A stretch of DNA of 64,000 nucleotides, from positions 186,001-250,000 of the forward strand of contig CAMQGK010000240.1 in assembly GCA_947000775.1 (NCBI GenBank), in the 5' to 3' direction. Origin of the DNA: Pterois miles. Lineage: Eukaryota; Chordata; Actinopteri; Perciformes; Scorpaenidae. Under the pieces are notes generated by a model, which saw only the letters and a program-made list of their open reading frames with translations, did no database searches and was not told where the DNA came from. Positions 35,601-45,406 of the stretch are shown here, piece by piece (the stretch's first letter is position 1; each line of letters begins with the position of its first letter). A program made the translations under genes and the position numbers.

Positions 35601-38296
35601 TATTGATGACAGAGAGGCAATAAGGTCATCGCTGCAGCTGAGAATAGCTTTTTGACAAAACAGGAGATGAACTGGAGGGGCTGCACAGCTGCTTTTCTTA
35701 TCATAGACGAGTCCTGGGGTATTTTATACCAGCTACATGTAGAATAACAAAACATAAAAGTAACATTAACAGTTTCTTTTAGTCATTGATCGTCACTGTA
35801 TTGGTCCAGCTGCGTAAAGCCTGGACCAGAACGGTTGCGTGAACAGAGCGTGGCGGCCGCACTACCTGTTGTTTTTTATATCAATGTCCATGTTAAAGGG
35901 TTAGAGGAGCCACACCGCTTGAGATGCGCAAGATTCCTGCATCTAAGCTGCGTCTCTTCTAGAGATCCGAGATCTCACCTATTTTTAACGCGAGCTGTGT
36001 GGTTCACAGCATCAACAGACCGTAGAAGTGATCATTTGATTGTATATCGACGTATCAGCAATATTACAACACTTTCGATGTAGAAAATGTCACGGGACAT
36101 GAAAAAAGTAAAGATTTATTTTTTAATAAACACTTCTTGCTTTTATTTCAAAATAAAAGCCCTCAGAATTCCTTCTTTTGTTGAAATGAGGATGCCATGC
36201 AAAATACTTTTATTCTGAAATATGTCCAGGACAGTGTAGAGCTTGCAGTGACTTGCAGGGCTCCATGAATGAATATAGTATGGGGTTTAATTGTGGATTA
36301 TTACTATTATTTACAAATTACCACACGTTTCTTGACCTTTCTCTGTCTAAAATAAATATAAATGCCATTCATAATGAATTTAAACGGCCATTATGAAAGT
36401 CAAACTCTGTAGAAAGAGCAGCAGCAGCAGCTGAGACGCATGATGAAATGCATGATTTTCCCTGGACAGCAACAGGAAGTATAATAAATGTACGAACAGC
36501 AGAAACACGTGTCGAGTATCAGTTGTACAGAAGAACCACAACATCCTCCATCTTGTATCTGTCTTTTTCTGTGTGTTGTAGGTGGAGGAGATGAGAGACA
36601 AGGCTCCTGTGGTGTCGGACAAACCTCTGACTCCTGCTGAAGTCCTCCAGGTGAGCACCCGTTGTTGCTCGGACCTGTGGAATCCACAGAAACCAGTATG
36701 AGACGTGATGCAACACAGGGTTTCATAATCCAGTTAGTTCCTCCTGGGTTTGATCTGTCTCACATGACACGCTAATCTCTCTCCGTGGGACCCAGAGAAC
36801 CAGCTCTTCTGACAGAAAGTACTCGAATACAGAAGAGGAAGAGACTGGTTGGAAATCTGTTTAGATATATACAAGTATATACAAGCCTTTAGTTTATTAT
36901 TATTTAAATTATTTAGTAATTTGACAGTAGTAACCATCACAAATACAAAAAGCTACTGGCTAAATTGGAACTGAACACCTCAAGTTAATCTGTGTGAGGT
37001 TTAAAAATAGCTGATAAATATAGACTGTCACTGTCACGCACACCTCCAAGTGATCCTTATTTAAACCATCCAGTTAAAAGAGACTTGACGTCTCTCTTTC
37101 TCACACTCACGCTCTGACTCTTAGCTTTTAAGAGTACTGGGATAGTCGTTTTTTATAGCTGTTGTTTAAATGTCAGTGCCATTGAACTAGAGTTCCATCT
37201 CCTATAAACACAAACAAACTAAACAAATGTGTGTCACATGGGGGATGGTGCTATTTTCTCAGGCTTAAGTACTTGAGACATACATTTAAGAATGTCATGA
37301 TACCAGAAATTAAGTATTCGATACCAATACCAGTGAAATCCCATGATTGTAGATAACAATTCAGTACCACAATACAACAACTTTATTACCATGTGCATAC
37401 TGTTTTTTGCTAGGAAGTTAAATAGCTCGTAACCCTCTCTCTATTATTTATTTTATACTGATATGAAAACATCTGTCAAATAACTGCATTTATCTCTCCT
37501 TATTGAGTTTCTCAGCAAAAACTATATTTTACATGACTGTATGTGAGCACATCGTGATAACATGAGAATGTACCTTTGCCCAACGTATGTTTTTTTACTG
37601 AATAGAGCCTGAATGCATCATAATCTAACGTGGTGAAATTGAGATTGAGAGGACGAGTGCTGGTTAATGGTGGCTGTTATCTTACTGGCTGCTAACAGAT
37701 TAACTAGCTCTTGACCTGCCGATTTCAACACAGATTTGTTGTTGTTTACATGTTGCGTTATCAGGGAAGAAATCGGTTGCACGCCATAGAAGCATTAACA
37801 GTGAGTTAAAACACACTTTCTATTGCAAATCTTGAGCCCTGATGCTACTGCAGAAAAAATGAGCACCGTCACGTTTTCAGGATTTTGGTGTCTTGGTACC
37901 AATGCATCAGTTCTCATCACATCCTTACACGCATTCTTACTTAGGTCTAATAAATGAAATTTAAGGAATACCAAAACATAATGTAATTTTCAGTTTCAGT
38001 CTAGTGACACATATCTTCTGCTGATAGACATGGATGTTTACTTTTTAGTATAAGGGAAGGTTATTGACAACGTATTGAGGTTTCAGAGAGCAAATAGAGA
38101 GAGAGAGAGTAATTTGAGCACTGAGGTCTGTCAGTGTTGCACAAACTCATAGTTTCACAATATTATTCAACTGTTAAACGCTCGACCTTATTATTGAGGC
38201 TGTGCAACAAAATGTCAGTATAGGTTGCTGTAATCAGTACTGCTAGCATGGAGAGTCCTGGTGATGCATACCAGCATGTCTGACCTTTGACCCCCC

Positions 38297-38367
<71 letters not shown>

Positions 38368-39445
38368 TATTTTGATAATCGGTTTGAGTTGTTTTTTACG
38401 TACGTCCCGACTGAAAAATAGCCCCACAGAAAAACCCCTGTAAAAATCAATAAATTGATTAGCTGTCAACTATTAAATTCATTGCTGACTATTTTGATAA
38501 TTGATTAATTGGTTTGCGAAAACCAAAATTCTCTGATTGCAGTTTCTTAAATGTCAATATTTTCTGGTTTCTTTACTCCTCTTTCAGACTGAATTTCTTT
38601 GAGTTGTGGACAAAATAAGACATTTGATGTCATTTTTCACTATTTTCTGACATTTCATAGACCAAATAACTAATCGAATTAATCAAGAAAATAATCAACA
38701 AATTCATGTGAGCTGTCAACTAAAGGCAAGATGCTATGAACCAGTGGGGGGCGACAAAAGTCACAGCGGGTGCTCTAGGATTTATCTGCTTTTGAGGTTG
38801 TCAAAATTAGATTTGCTAATGTAGAACTGAAATATTGTGCTTCAGTGTATATTTGCTGGTGTTTAGCCTTTCAAAAACAACATTTTTACTTTGGTGAAAC
38901 CAAATCTGCTCTCCTGCTTGACGCACACAAAGGGAGGCCTGCACCTGTACTAATGGGTTGGTCTAGTAGCACCACAGATTACATTTATTTAAGCACAATA
39001 ACAATAAATCTATTTCTGCTCTAACACTACTATCGTAAATTAAGTTGTTACTTAAAGCAAGATCATATTGTCATATCATTATGTAGAATGATGTACATTA
39101 TGTACATCACTTTATCTATACTGACGAAACAGTCGAGTTCTATTCATTTAAAAAAAGCTGATGTAATAGAAAAAGACTCATTTAAGACATTGAATCATTT
39201 TATTGAAACTGAGGATTTTGTTCGAGGGGTTTGTATTTTTTTGTTTTTAGGGGGGTGATGTCAGGGTGGAGCTCAGCCCTTCTTAGATACAAGTAGGGGA
39301 GGTTTCAGATTAATATGCTTTAATCATGTTTTTCAGTGGGAAAAAGTGGATTTAGTAGTTACACTAACCTCTGTGTCCTCTTCCACAGGCTAAAGCAGCA
39401 ACAGAGGTGTCCCAGAAGAGCAAGATGAGTGCCAACGGTGTTTAA
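23862..39445 (+). CDS. letm2: letm2, LETM1-domain inner mitochondrial membrane protein, 10 coding exons
   Basis: Exons: 23862-23908, 25921-26458, 29715-29858, 31798-31941, 32398-32601, 33163-33282, 33630-33749, 35461-35565, 36582-36650, 39389-39445. All phases agree, giving 515 residues and a TAA stop (human LETM2 is about 490). The N-terminus MAVFSHQVLLAVTRSR is basic and presequence-like. Residues about 160-195 (HYYNGFRLLGIDIKIAGRMV) open the LETM region. A hydrophobic span at about 205-229 is the membrane helix. The rest is the LETM ribosome-binding-like domain, ending in a Pro/Ala-rich tail. There are no EF hands or long coiled coil, which separates it from LETM1. LETM proteins act in mitochondrial cation homeostasis; LETM2's own role is less well known. 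Intron 3 appears to be GC-AG. The divergent pairing with nsd3 supports LETM2 over LETM1. Confidence 0.95.
23909..25920 (+). other. letm2 intron 1
   Basis: It holds a hairpin MITE-like repeat (24314-24420) and a reverse copy of repeat family Q (24815-25245). No additional exon is needed. Confidence 0.6.
24314..24420. repeat. Inverted-repeat hairpin element
   Basis: GTCATTGTTGTGAAATAAAC followed by CCTGACAGGGCGATG is mirrored about 30 bp later by CATCGCCCTGAAGG and GTTTATTTCACAACAATGAC. The arms are nearly perfect complements of about 35 nt, the form of a MITE or foldback end. Confidence 0.75.
26459..29714 (+). other. letm2 intron 2
   Basis: It contains two ATTAATC-rich repeat copies (26632-26820 and 27440-27675) and AT-rich DNA. 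No coding exon: LLTRRERRR joins LMRTC directly, as in human. Confidence 0.6.
29715..29858 (+). CDS. letm2: letm2 transmembrane exon ending at a GC splice donor
   Basis: It encodes residues 196-243: LMRTCADLFRLVPFTVFIIV, then [20 protein letters not shown], then TFETESKK. This holds the single membrane helix and the strongly conserved [15 protein letters not shown] of the LETM family. The exon must end at AAAAAG followed by GCATGT to stay in phase with EEKQKK of the next exon, so this looks like a GC-AG intron. Confidence 0.9.
29859..31797 (+). other. letm2 intron 3 (GC-AG) with TIR-type repeats
   Basis: It includes a repeat near 30450-30855 (GTCACGAGAATCAGTACTTT ... TGTGACATCCCTA) and a repeat at 31211-31530 (TTAGAGGCCAACCAAT ... 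ATTAATCGGTCGACCTCT) with imperfectly inverted ends. The second family has another copy near 60650-61010. Confidence 0.6.
31211..31530. mobile_element. DNA-transposon-like repeat with inverted AGAGGTCGACC-type ends
   Basis: The left end TTAGAGGCCAACCAATTTGG and right end ATTAATCGGTCGACCTCT are degenerate inverted repeats. The internal sequence CCATCTGATAAAATATAACA is shared with 60650-61010. I judge it a non-autonomous DNA transposon; the superfamily is not fixed. Confidence 0.55.
31798..33749 (+). CDS. letm2: letm2 LETM-domain exons (31798-31941, 32398-32601, 33163-33282, 33630-33749)
   Basis: Four phase-0 exons encode residues 244-439. Landmarks are EEKQKKGLAAKLELAKFLQE, KDIVRFSKLFEDELTLEHLE, RPQLVALCKLLELQPIGTNN, SVSELQAACRSRGMRSLGL and WLDLHLKENVPPSLLLLSRA. 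Each aligns closely to human LETM2 across the LETM ribosome-binding-like fold. The matrix-facing location is family knowledge. Confidence 0.95.
32628..32664. repeat. TAG trinucleotide microsatellite
   Basis: About 12 TAG units, 26 bp downstream of the letm2 exon donor at 32602. Confidence 0.9.
33750..35460 (+). other. letm2 intron holding the hAT remnant
   Basis: Apart from the hAT element and an ATTAATC-rich repeat at 35150-35245, nothing was recognised. Confidence 0.55.
33977..34624 (+). mobile_element. hAT-type transposon remnant with 8-bp TSD and BED-finger-like coding trace
   Basis: The ends GGGTGTCAAACTCTGGCCC and GAGTTTGACACCCCTG are inverted. A perfect GTTTAGTC flanks both sides (33969-33976 and 34625-34632), the 8 bp expected of hAT elements. 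An internal frame has SVTKENYIRRHYETKHQDKY, typical of the BED-type zinc finger of ZBED/GTF2IRD2-like hAT transposases. It is truncated and non-autonomous, inside the letm2 intron 33750-35460. Confidence 0.85.
35461..39445 (+). CDS. letm2: letm2 C-terminal tail exons (35461-35565, 36582-36650, 39389-39445)
   Basis: The exons encode KAAPPPPPVENTGANTTSVS, VEEMRDKAPVVSDKPLTPAE and AKAATEVSQKSKMSANGV, then stop. All are phase 0, with canonical acceptors (CTGCAG, TTGTAG, CCACAG) and GT donors. The tail is Pro/Ala/Lys-rich and poorly conserved; its last residues loosely resemble the Ser/Lys-rich human end. Confidence 0.85.
36651..39388 (+). other. letm2 last intron
   Basis: It holds a TIR-type repeat near 37290-37925 (ATGTCATGATACCAGAAATT ... 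GTACCAATGCATCAGTTCTC, same family as 30450-30855), the C/CT tract at 38291-38363 and an ATTAATC-rich copy at 38440-38715. Confidence 0.6.
38291..38363. repeat. Poly-C followed by CT microsatellite
   Basis: Seventeen C residues, then about 28 TC units: a 73-bp perfect polypyrimidine tract in the last letm2 intron. Confidence 0.95.
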
Positions 39446-40250
39446 CGTGGAGCAGGAGACTCTGGACTGAAGGGAGGACGGACTCAGCTTTGTGTCCTCG
39501 GGTGGAGAGGGATGCCCGGGACGTGTGGTCAGAGGACAGGCCGGAGATGGTCTACATTTCAGTAGCTCTTAGTCATTTTATAACCTCTTGTAGTGTCTCT
39601 GTGGACCAGAGGGATGGCGAGCGACTGGCTCCGTTCAGCATTGTGTCTGACATGACGGTACAGCTCATCTAGGAGTCCTGTCCCCCACTCGTCCCTCTCT
39701 GTGTTAACACCCAGGGAAGATCTGCCGCTTCGTCTCAGCAGGTTCGTTCAGCTGTCTCGCGTGTGCGCTCTGTTCTCTGTGACTGTCCATTAGAGCTGGA
39801 CTAATCAGTCTGACTGGCAGACCGCTGATGGTGTTATTACTTTGACCTGACGTCCTGGAAGTGAGGCCCAAACCGCCCACGGCAGAGCCTGGCCAGCCGT
39901 CTGTTAGATGGTGACTCCTTACAGTCTAGACATTCTCCTCCTCCTCCTCCTGTAAATTTGTACATATTCTGTATATTTTCATCTCTGTCTTGCATTGCAG
40001 CAGCTTTGTACATTTTGTTATGCAAAGGCCTTGAAAAGTTTTCCTCTCTCCTCTCTCTATTTGGATTCGCTCCTCGTTAGGATATGAGAGAAGTCATCCT
40101 TTATATTTCAGAATTACATTGCTGAACTTTTTGGTTCAGTAGCTGCCCCACCTTCATCTTGGCTCAGTAAGCTGGACTCTACTGATGTGCTGAAGCAGAC
40201 GGCATGGTTTGAACCTGCGAGAGAATAAAAAGAAGAAGGCTCAGTCAAAA
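39446..40250 (+). other. letm2: letm2 3' UTR with a candidate polyadenylation signal
   Basis: GC-moderate sequence after the stop. An AATAAA lies at 40224-40229, suggesting cleavage near 40245. A longer UTR to about 41670 is possible, where an ATTAAA occurs near 41666. Reading frames at 41005-41310 and 41356-41712 show no family similarity. Confidence 0.5.
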
Positions 40251-42589
40251 TCTCTTGTCGTCAGCTGCAGATTTGGACCGGCGCTGCCTCTGAATAGGGT
40301 GACGTAACATTATTTCTTGCTGCTGCAGTGAGCAAATGAAGACTGGTGTGTTATTAAGAGAGAAGTCACTCCTTAAACCCCGAGGTGACTGTGGTAAAGT
40401 GCAGTCTGCCTCCACTAGTAAACCACTGAACGGACAATCTGTACAATGTGTACAGATTTTATTTGCATATACTGTACAGTATATGTATTGTGTTTAACAC
40501 TAAGATTCCTTTAAACTCAGAAGAGAAAGTACTTGATGTTATCCATTAAGATATATTATTAATATGGGAGAGAAGCTAAAATCCTGAAGCCACAAATGAG
40601 ATTGTTTTTGGTTTTGTGGCTCTAGAGGAGCGATAAATGTAAAGCATTATAACTGATTTGCCGAGCTACCCTACTGCATTATTTAATCTGCAATTGGAAG
40701 GTTTACCACATCAGTGTGTACTGTTTAAATACAGTTTTGTGTGTGTTTGACAGTGCTTACGGTTTCATCCCTCTTCATACATTTGATATTTTCCCTCATT
40801 GCTATTTATCCATAGGCACATCCCATGATGGCGGATGGCGGATGCCATAAATGAAAGGATATTTTTTAAGCAAAAAAAAAAAAATCTAATGAAGATTTAT
40901 ATTATTGGTTTTACATATGTGCCTAAGGTTAAAGGGCGGTTGTGTTTGCGTTTTTCATCAGAGCAGATTTTCTATATCGTACCACTGATTGATCATTCAC
41001 CTCAGTGTGTTTAAAGCGCCCCTTTTCTCTTTACTGGAATGTCTCTTTTTCCACATCAATCCTTTCCTACTGCTCTGCGTATGTGGTTGCAAAGGGGATC
41101 AAAAAATGGCATTGGAAACAGAAAAAGGTTGGTGCTTTTGTAACAACACCTGTCGCTGACCTGTTGAGAAAGAAGTGTCATGTTGATGTGCTGCTGCTCA
41201 GACTTGTTGGGAGGTTTTCTGATGGTTTTGATGACCGGTACCATCTACTGTACAGCAGTGGGAATGACTGGACTGGTTTCATGTTTCCGCTGTGCTTCCT
41301 GAGACCCTGAAACTGAAAGAAATGTTGTAAATTTCTACCCCTGTTATTAGACAGGATGCATTCTTCTGCATCCACGATTAATTTATCCACAGATGATCCA
41401 TTTTATACTGAATTACATCCCTTGTATCACCTCTTACATTCATCAGTACCATGGTGTGTATCAACAACACAACGCTTGTCTGAAAACTTCCTGCAGATGG
41501 TTTGGTACACCAGCGCCATCATGATGTGTCTTTATGGACTGTTTCTTTCAGTTAAAACATGCACTGCTGTCCAGTTACTTCTTACCCTGCATTTTAATGT
41601 ATGCATCCCTTTACCAGAGAAAACGAGTGTCTGGGTGATGAAAACAAAACAAAGAGTTCACTCAATTAAAATCTTTAAACCCTTTACGACGTGTCTCATC
41701 TCTCTTTGTTGACAATACCTGTGAAATTCAGTTTATTTAGATTATTACTGTAAGGACACCACTGTCCACCACAAACACTTCATTACTTACCGGCTGCTTT
41801 GCTACACTGACTTAATGATTTTGTTTATGGGTTTTTATCTACATATTATGGTCCGCTGGTTATCTGAGTTCACATAAAAAGTCTTCACAGAAAAGTGTGT
41901 TTTCATGGCCAGTAGGTGGCACCATCTGTATGCAATGATCCCTGCCTCAACTCAAGTGTAAATGTATATGTTCATTAGGTTTATCTACCTGAACACAATA
42001 ATTTACACTCTTACTTAAATCAAAGCAGGACATCCCTGTTACAACTGATGATAATGGAAAGTCTTTTTCAAATGTGTCTACAGATGAGAAACGCCCAAAG
42101 TGATGGTTTAAAATGTTCAACAGTGGGCTGCTAGTGTTACTCTTTGAATGTTTCTGGGAGATGTTGATTTAAACTGGCCCTTGTTTCCTGTTTTAATCCA
42201 CCAAGATCTGGTAGCTAGATTAAAGAGCTTCAACATTTAATCAATAAGTTGTCAACTATTAAATTAATATCATTATTATTATTATTATTAGAATATTATT
42301 CTGATAATCGATTCAATCGGTTTGAGTAATTAAAAAAAAAAGTTTAAATTCTCTGATTCCAGCTTCTTACATGTGAATATTTTCTGGTTTTGGCTTTAAT
42401 TTAAGAATTAATATACTTATTATGAAAATTTGTGATGAAAAAAATTTGATGAAAAAAAACAGGATTATAACATGATGTGATGACGTGATGAGTCGGTATT
42501 TCTACTTCAGGTTAATTTAATTCTTTTTAGACTTAATACATATATTCAACTTGAGTCTTTTCAAGCAAAAAAAATAAGCAATATTATGA

Positions 42590-43080
42590 CTTTTTCTAGT
42601 AAACTTAATACTTTATTCTCATAATATTACAACTTTTTTCTGGTAAATTTAAGACTTTGTTCTGGAATTTTGCAGATTTATTTTTTCTTCAAAGTGGCCC
42701 TAATACTCCATTGTAATTTCCCCTCTATTCTCATAATATTATCACTTTTTTACATATGACTTTATTCTCATAATACATGACTTTATTCTCATAATATTAC
42801 ACATTTCTTTTCTTGTACACTCATGGCTTTATTGTCATAATATGTTTTTTTCATAATTATGAATTTATTCTTGTAATATTACAATTTTTTCTCGTACACT
42901 ACATATGACTTTATTCTCATGATTTTAGGACTTTTTTTTTCTCGTAAACCTATGAATTTATTCTTGTAATATTACAACTTATTTCTCTTAAAATTATGAT
43001 TTTATTCTCATAATATTAAGACTTTTTTCTCATAAACCTAAGATTTTTTTCTGGTAATACAATGACATTATTCTCTATTT
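42590..43080. repeat. Degenerate T-rich tandem array
   Basis: Blocks such as TTTATTCTCATAATATTACA and CTTTTTTCTCGTAAA recur about ten times at roughly 40-bp spacing. The array is bounded by two copies of GTGGCCCTAATACTCC (near 42692 and 43092). Confidence 0.75.
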
Positions 43081-43811
43081 TCCCCATAATGTGGCCCTAA
43101 TACTCCGTCGTATGTTGGGGCTGGTGGGCCTGGTGAAAATATCTGACAGGAAACAGGAGGGGTGGGGGGGCTGAGACAGAAAGTTTGAGAAGCACAGACA
43201 GGATCTAAAGAAAGAAAGAACGGTGGAGTGAATACTGACGTTACGGTCAGTATTATGTGTCCATGAGTTTAATGGTCTCGTAACTTTTTTCTTAACAGGT
43301 GTTTTGTGGGAAATATGCGTCACCGACCCGTCATGGTTTTATATTTTGTGGTTTGTCTCCAGAGAACAGCGACAGTTGACATTAGACGACTAAAGTAGTG
43401 TAAGAACTTATTATCAGTACTTCATATTTATAGTATTTCTTTTGATGGTCATGGGCTGAAAACAACTTTATATGACAACAACCTTTAACGTTAGCCTTTA
43501 ACATTTGGCCGGCTGCAGTGAACAGTGTGGAGAGTTTGTGCTATTTAAAGCCTGGTAGTTATGTTGGACTCACAGCTTCATGTTGAACTAAAACAGGGTG
43601 ACAACGCTGTGTGGTTTACATATGTGCACATAATGAAATGTAAAGTAGTGAATATGATTTAGGTAAATACAGCCTTCTCAAAAAGTACTTGCTCAAACTT
43701 TTCCAGCACAAGAATACCAGTGATTACTGTGTCTTCTCTTGTACTTTAAGTTGTGGTAAAATATATTTTAATTTAGATAAAATGTTTGCTGTGTGTTCAG
43801 CAGTTTAGACT

Positions 43812-44420
43812 TTTTAATGGTAAAACTAGAAAAGCACTCGGAGAACGCAGACCTCCGCCAAGCACCATAGTTTCCCCCCATACTGTAATTCACTCCAAAA
43901 TAAAAATCCTACATTTTTTTAAAAAGAATTTTATATCAGTGGCAAACACAGAACATATATACAAGACACAACATAAAACTCAATACAGTAGGCCAAAATA
44001 TATGAGTACCCCCATTTTTTGTATAAATTGCTATAAAATCCGCCATCTGGATCAGATCTGGATCAGGCTTTAGGATTTGATACACACAGTACACATTGTA
44101 AATCCCTGAGTCAAATTTCATGAGCTTTGGGCAACAATCACCAGAGATATTGAGAAACATTTTTTTGGGTCCCATTTACCCCAATGTTAACGAAAATTTC
44201 AAAGTGATCCAGAATCCAGGATTTCTTCCGGATCACCCTCAAAACTAAATCAGTTCTTCCTTTTCACATTTTCGACACACCCTGAAAAATCCGTCCATAA
44301 GTTTTTGAGTTATCTTGAACACAGACAAAAAAAAGAAAAAACAAACAGACAAACAGATAAACAAACAAACAGACAGATAAACGCCGGCAAAAACATAACC
44401 TCCTTGGCGGAGGTAATAAT
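43812..44420. repeat. Interspersed repeat with CCTCCGCC/GGCGGAGG ends
   Basis: It begins AAAAGCACTCGGAGAACGCA followed by GACCTCCGCCAAG, and ends ACCTCCTTGGCGGAGGTAAT. The interior has GATCAGATCTGGATCAGGCT and a CAAACAGACAGATAAACGCC tract. I know it as a common fish repeat but cannot name its class. Confidence 0.65.
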
Positions 44421-45406
44421 AAATAAAATATAAAGTTCACAGCAACAGTTTATAATAACCATCAATTAGAAATGGTAAATTGATAGTTATTATTATTTGC
44501 TACAATTGATTAGTTAGTTTATAAATGCTATATTGCATCATAGTTAATAAGAGACAATAAACATCAACAACAATAGCCAACAGCTGCATTCTGATTAAAT
44601 TAGTAAACTATTTACAGTTTATTGTTGTAAACATTAGAACATTTTATATACTTTATTATGTATTTGTTACTAATTTCCAAAAGATTTGTAACTCTTCAGT
44701 AAAACATCTAAAAACATTACATAGATAAATCGACCAAAAAACATTATTAACCATTGACAAAATATTAACTATCTATCTAAATAATAATTATAGATGCTTT
44801 ACAAAGTATTTATTTACATTTGTCAAAGTATGATAATCATCAGTTGCAACTTTATAACAGCCATTTAAATAATGTTTACAGATGGATTACAAAACAATTA
44901 TTTACCATTACCAAAGTTTTACAAATTTCTATCCATGCTATGTTTTTGATAGATGTTTGCAAATAATATATTAATCATTAACAAATACTCATATATAGTA
45001 TATAAAATGTTAAATTGTGTGCAATAATAAACTGTTAAAATAAAAATAACATTATTAATTATAATTATTTTATTTGTTCAATAAAATAATGTTGGAAACA
45101 ATTTAATTTAATATTTTTAATTCAACAAACAATTTGCTATATTTTAGCAGAATACTGAAAGCAGCAGAAAGGCAGAGCTGAGTACACTTTAATATCTGGT
45201 TATGTATCGTAAAGTAACATTGTTATCGGCAAATTCAATAATCGCATGTTGCATTTTCCTCATATCGTTTAACAGTGAGGAAAACAATTAACTATAAATT
45301 TATTGTTTATTAATGATGGTTATTATGAAGTGTTTGTCTCATTATATTTTCTCTACCTCTTGTTCTCTGTACGTTTCTTTCCCTGACTCCTCTCTGCAGT
45401 GCAACG

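Larger units (their letters stand above)
40251..45397. other. letm2-PrP intergenic region
   Basis: No gene recognised. It contains an ATTAATC-rich repeat (42220-42395), a T-rich degenerate tandem array (42590-43080), an interspersed repeat with GGCGGAGG ends (43812-44420) and very AT-rich DNA (44450-45390). The noncoding first exon and promoter of PrP copy 1 should lie here but were not located. Confidence 0.6.

Noticed and set aside
605..39445. The NSD2/LETM1 pair (Wolf-Hirschhorn region) as identity
   Set aside because: The paralogous pair has the same divergent layout, but the N-terminus MDFSFSFMQGIMGNTIQQPP is NSD3-specific, and the second protein ends without LETM1's EF hands and coiled coil.
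41005..41712. Two ORFs (101 and 118 residues) downstream of letm2
   Set aside because: No family similarity, low-complexity AT-rich composition and no splice or promoter support. They may be letm2 3' UTR.
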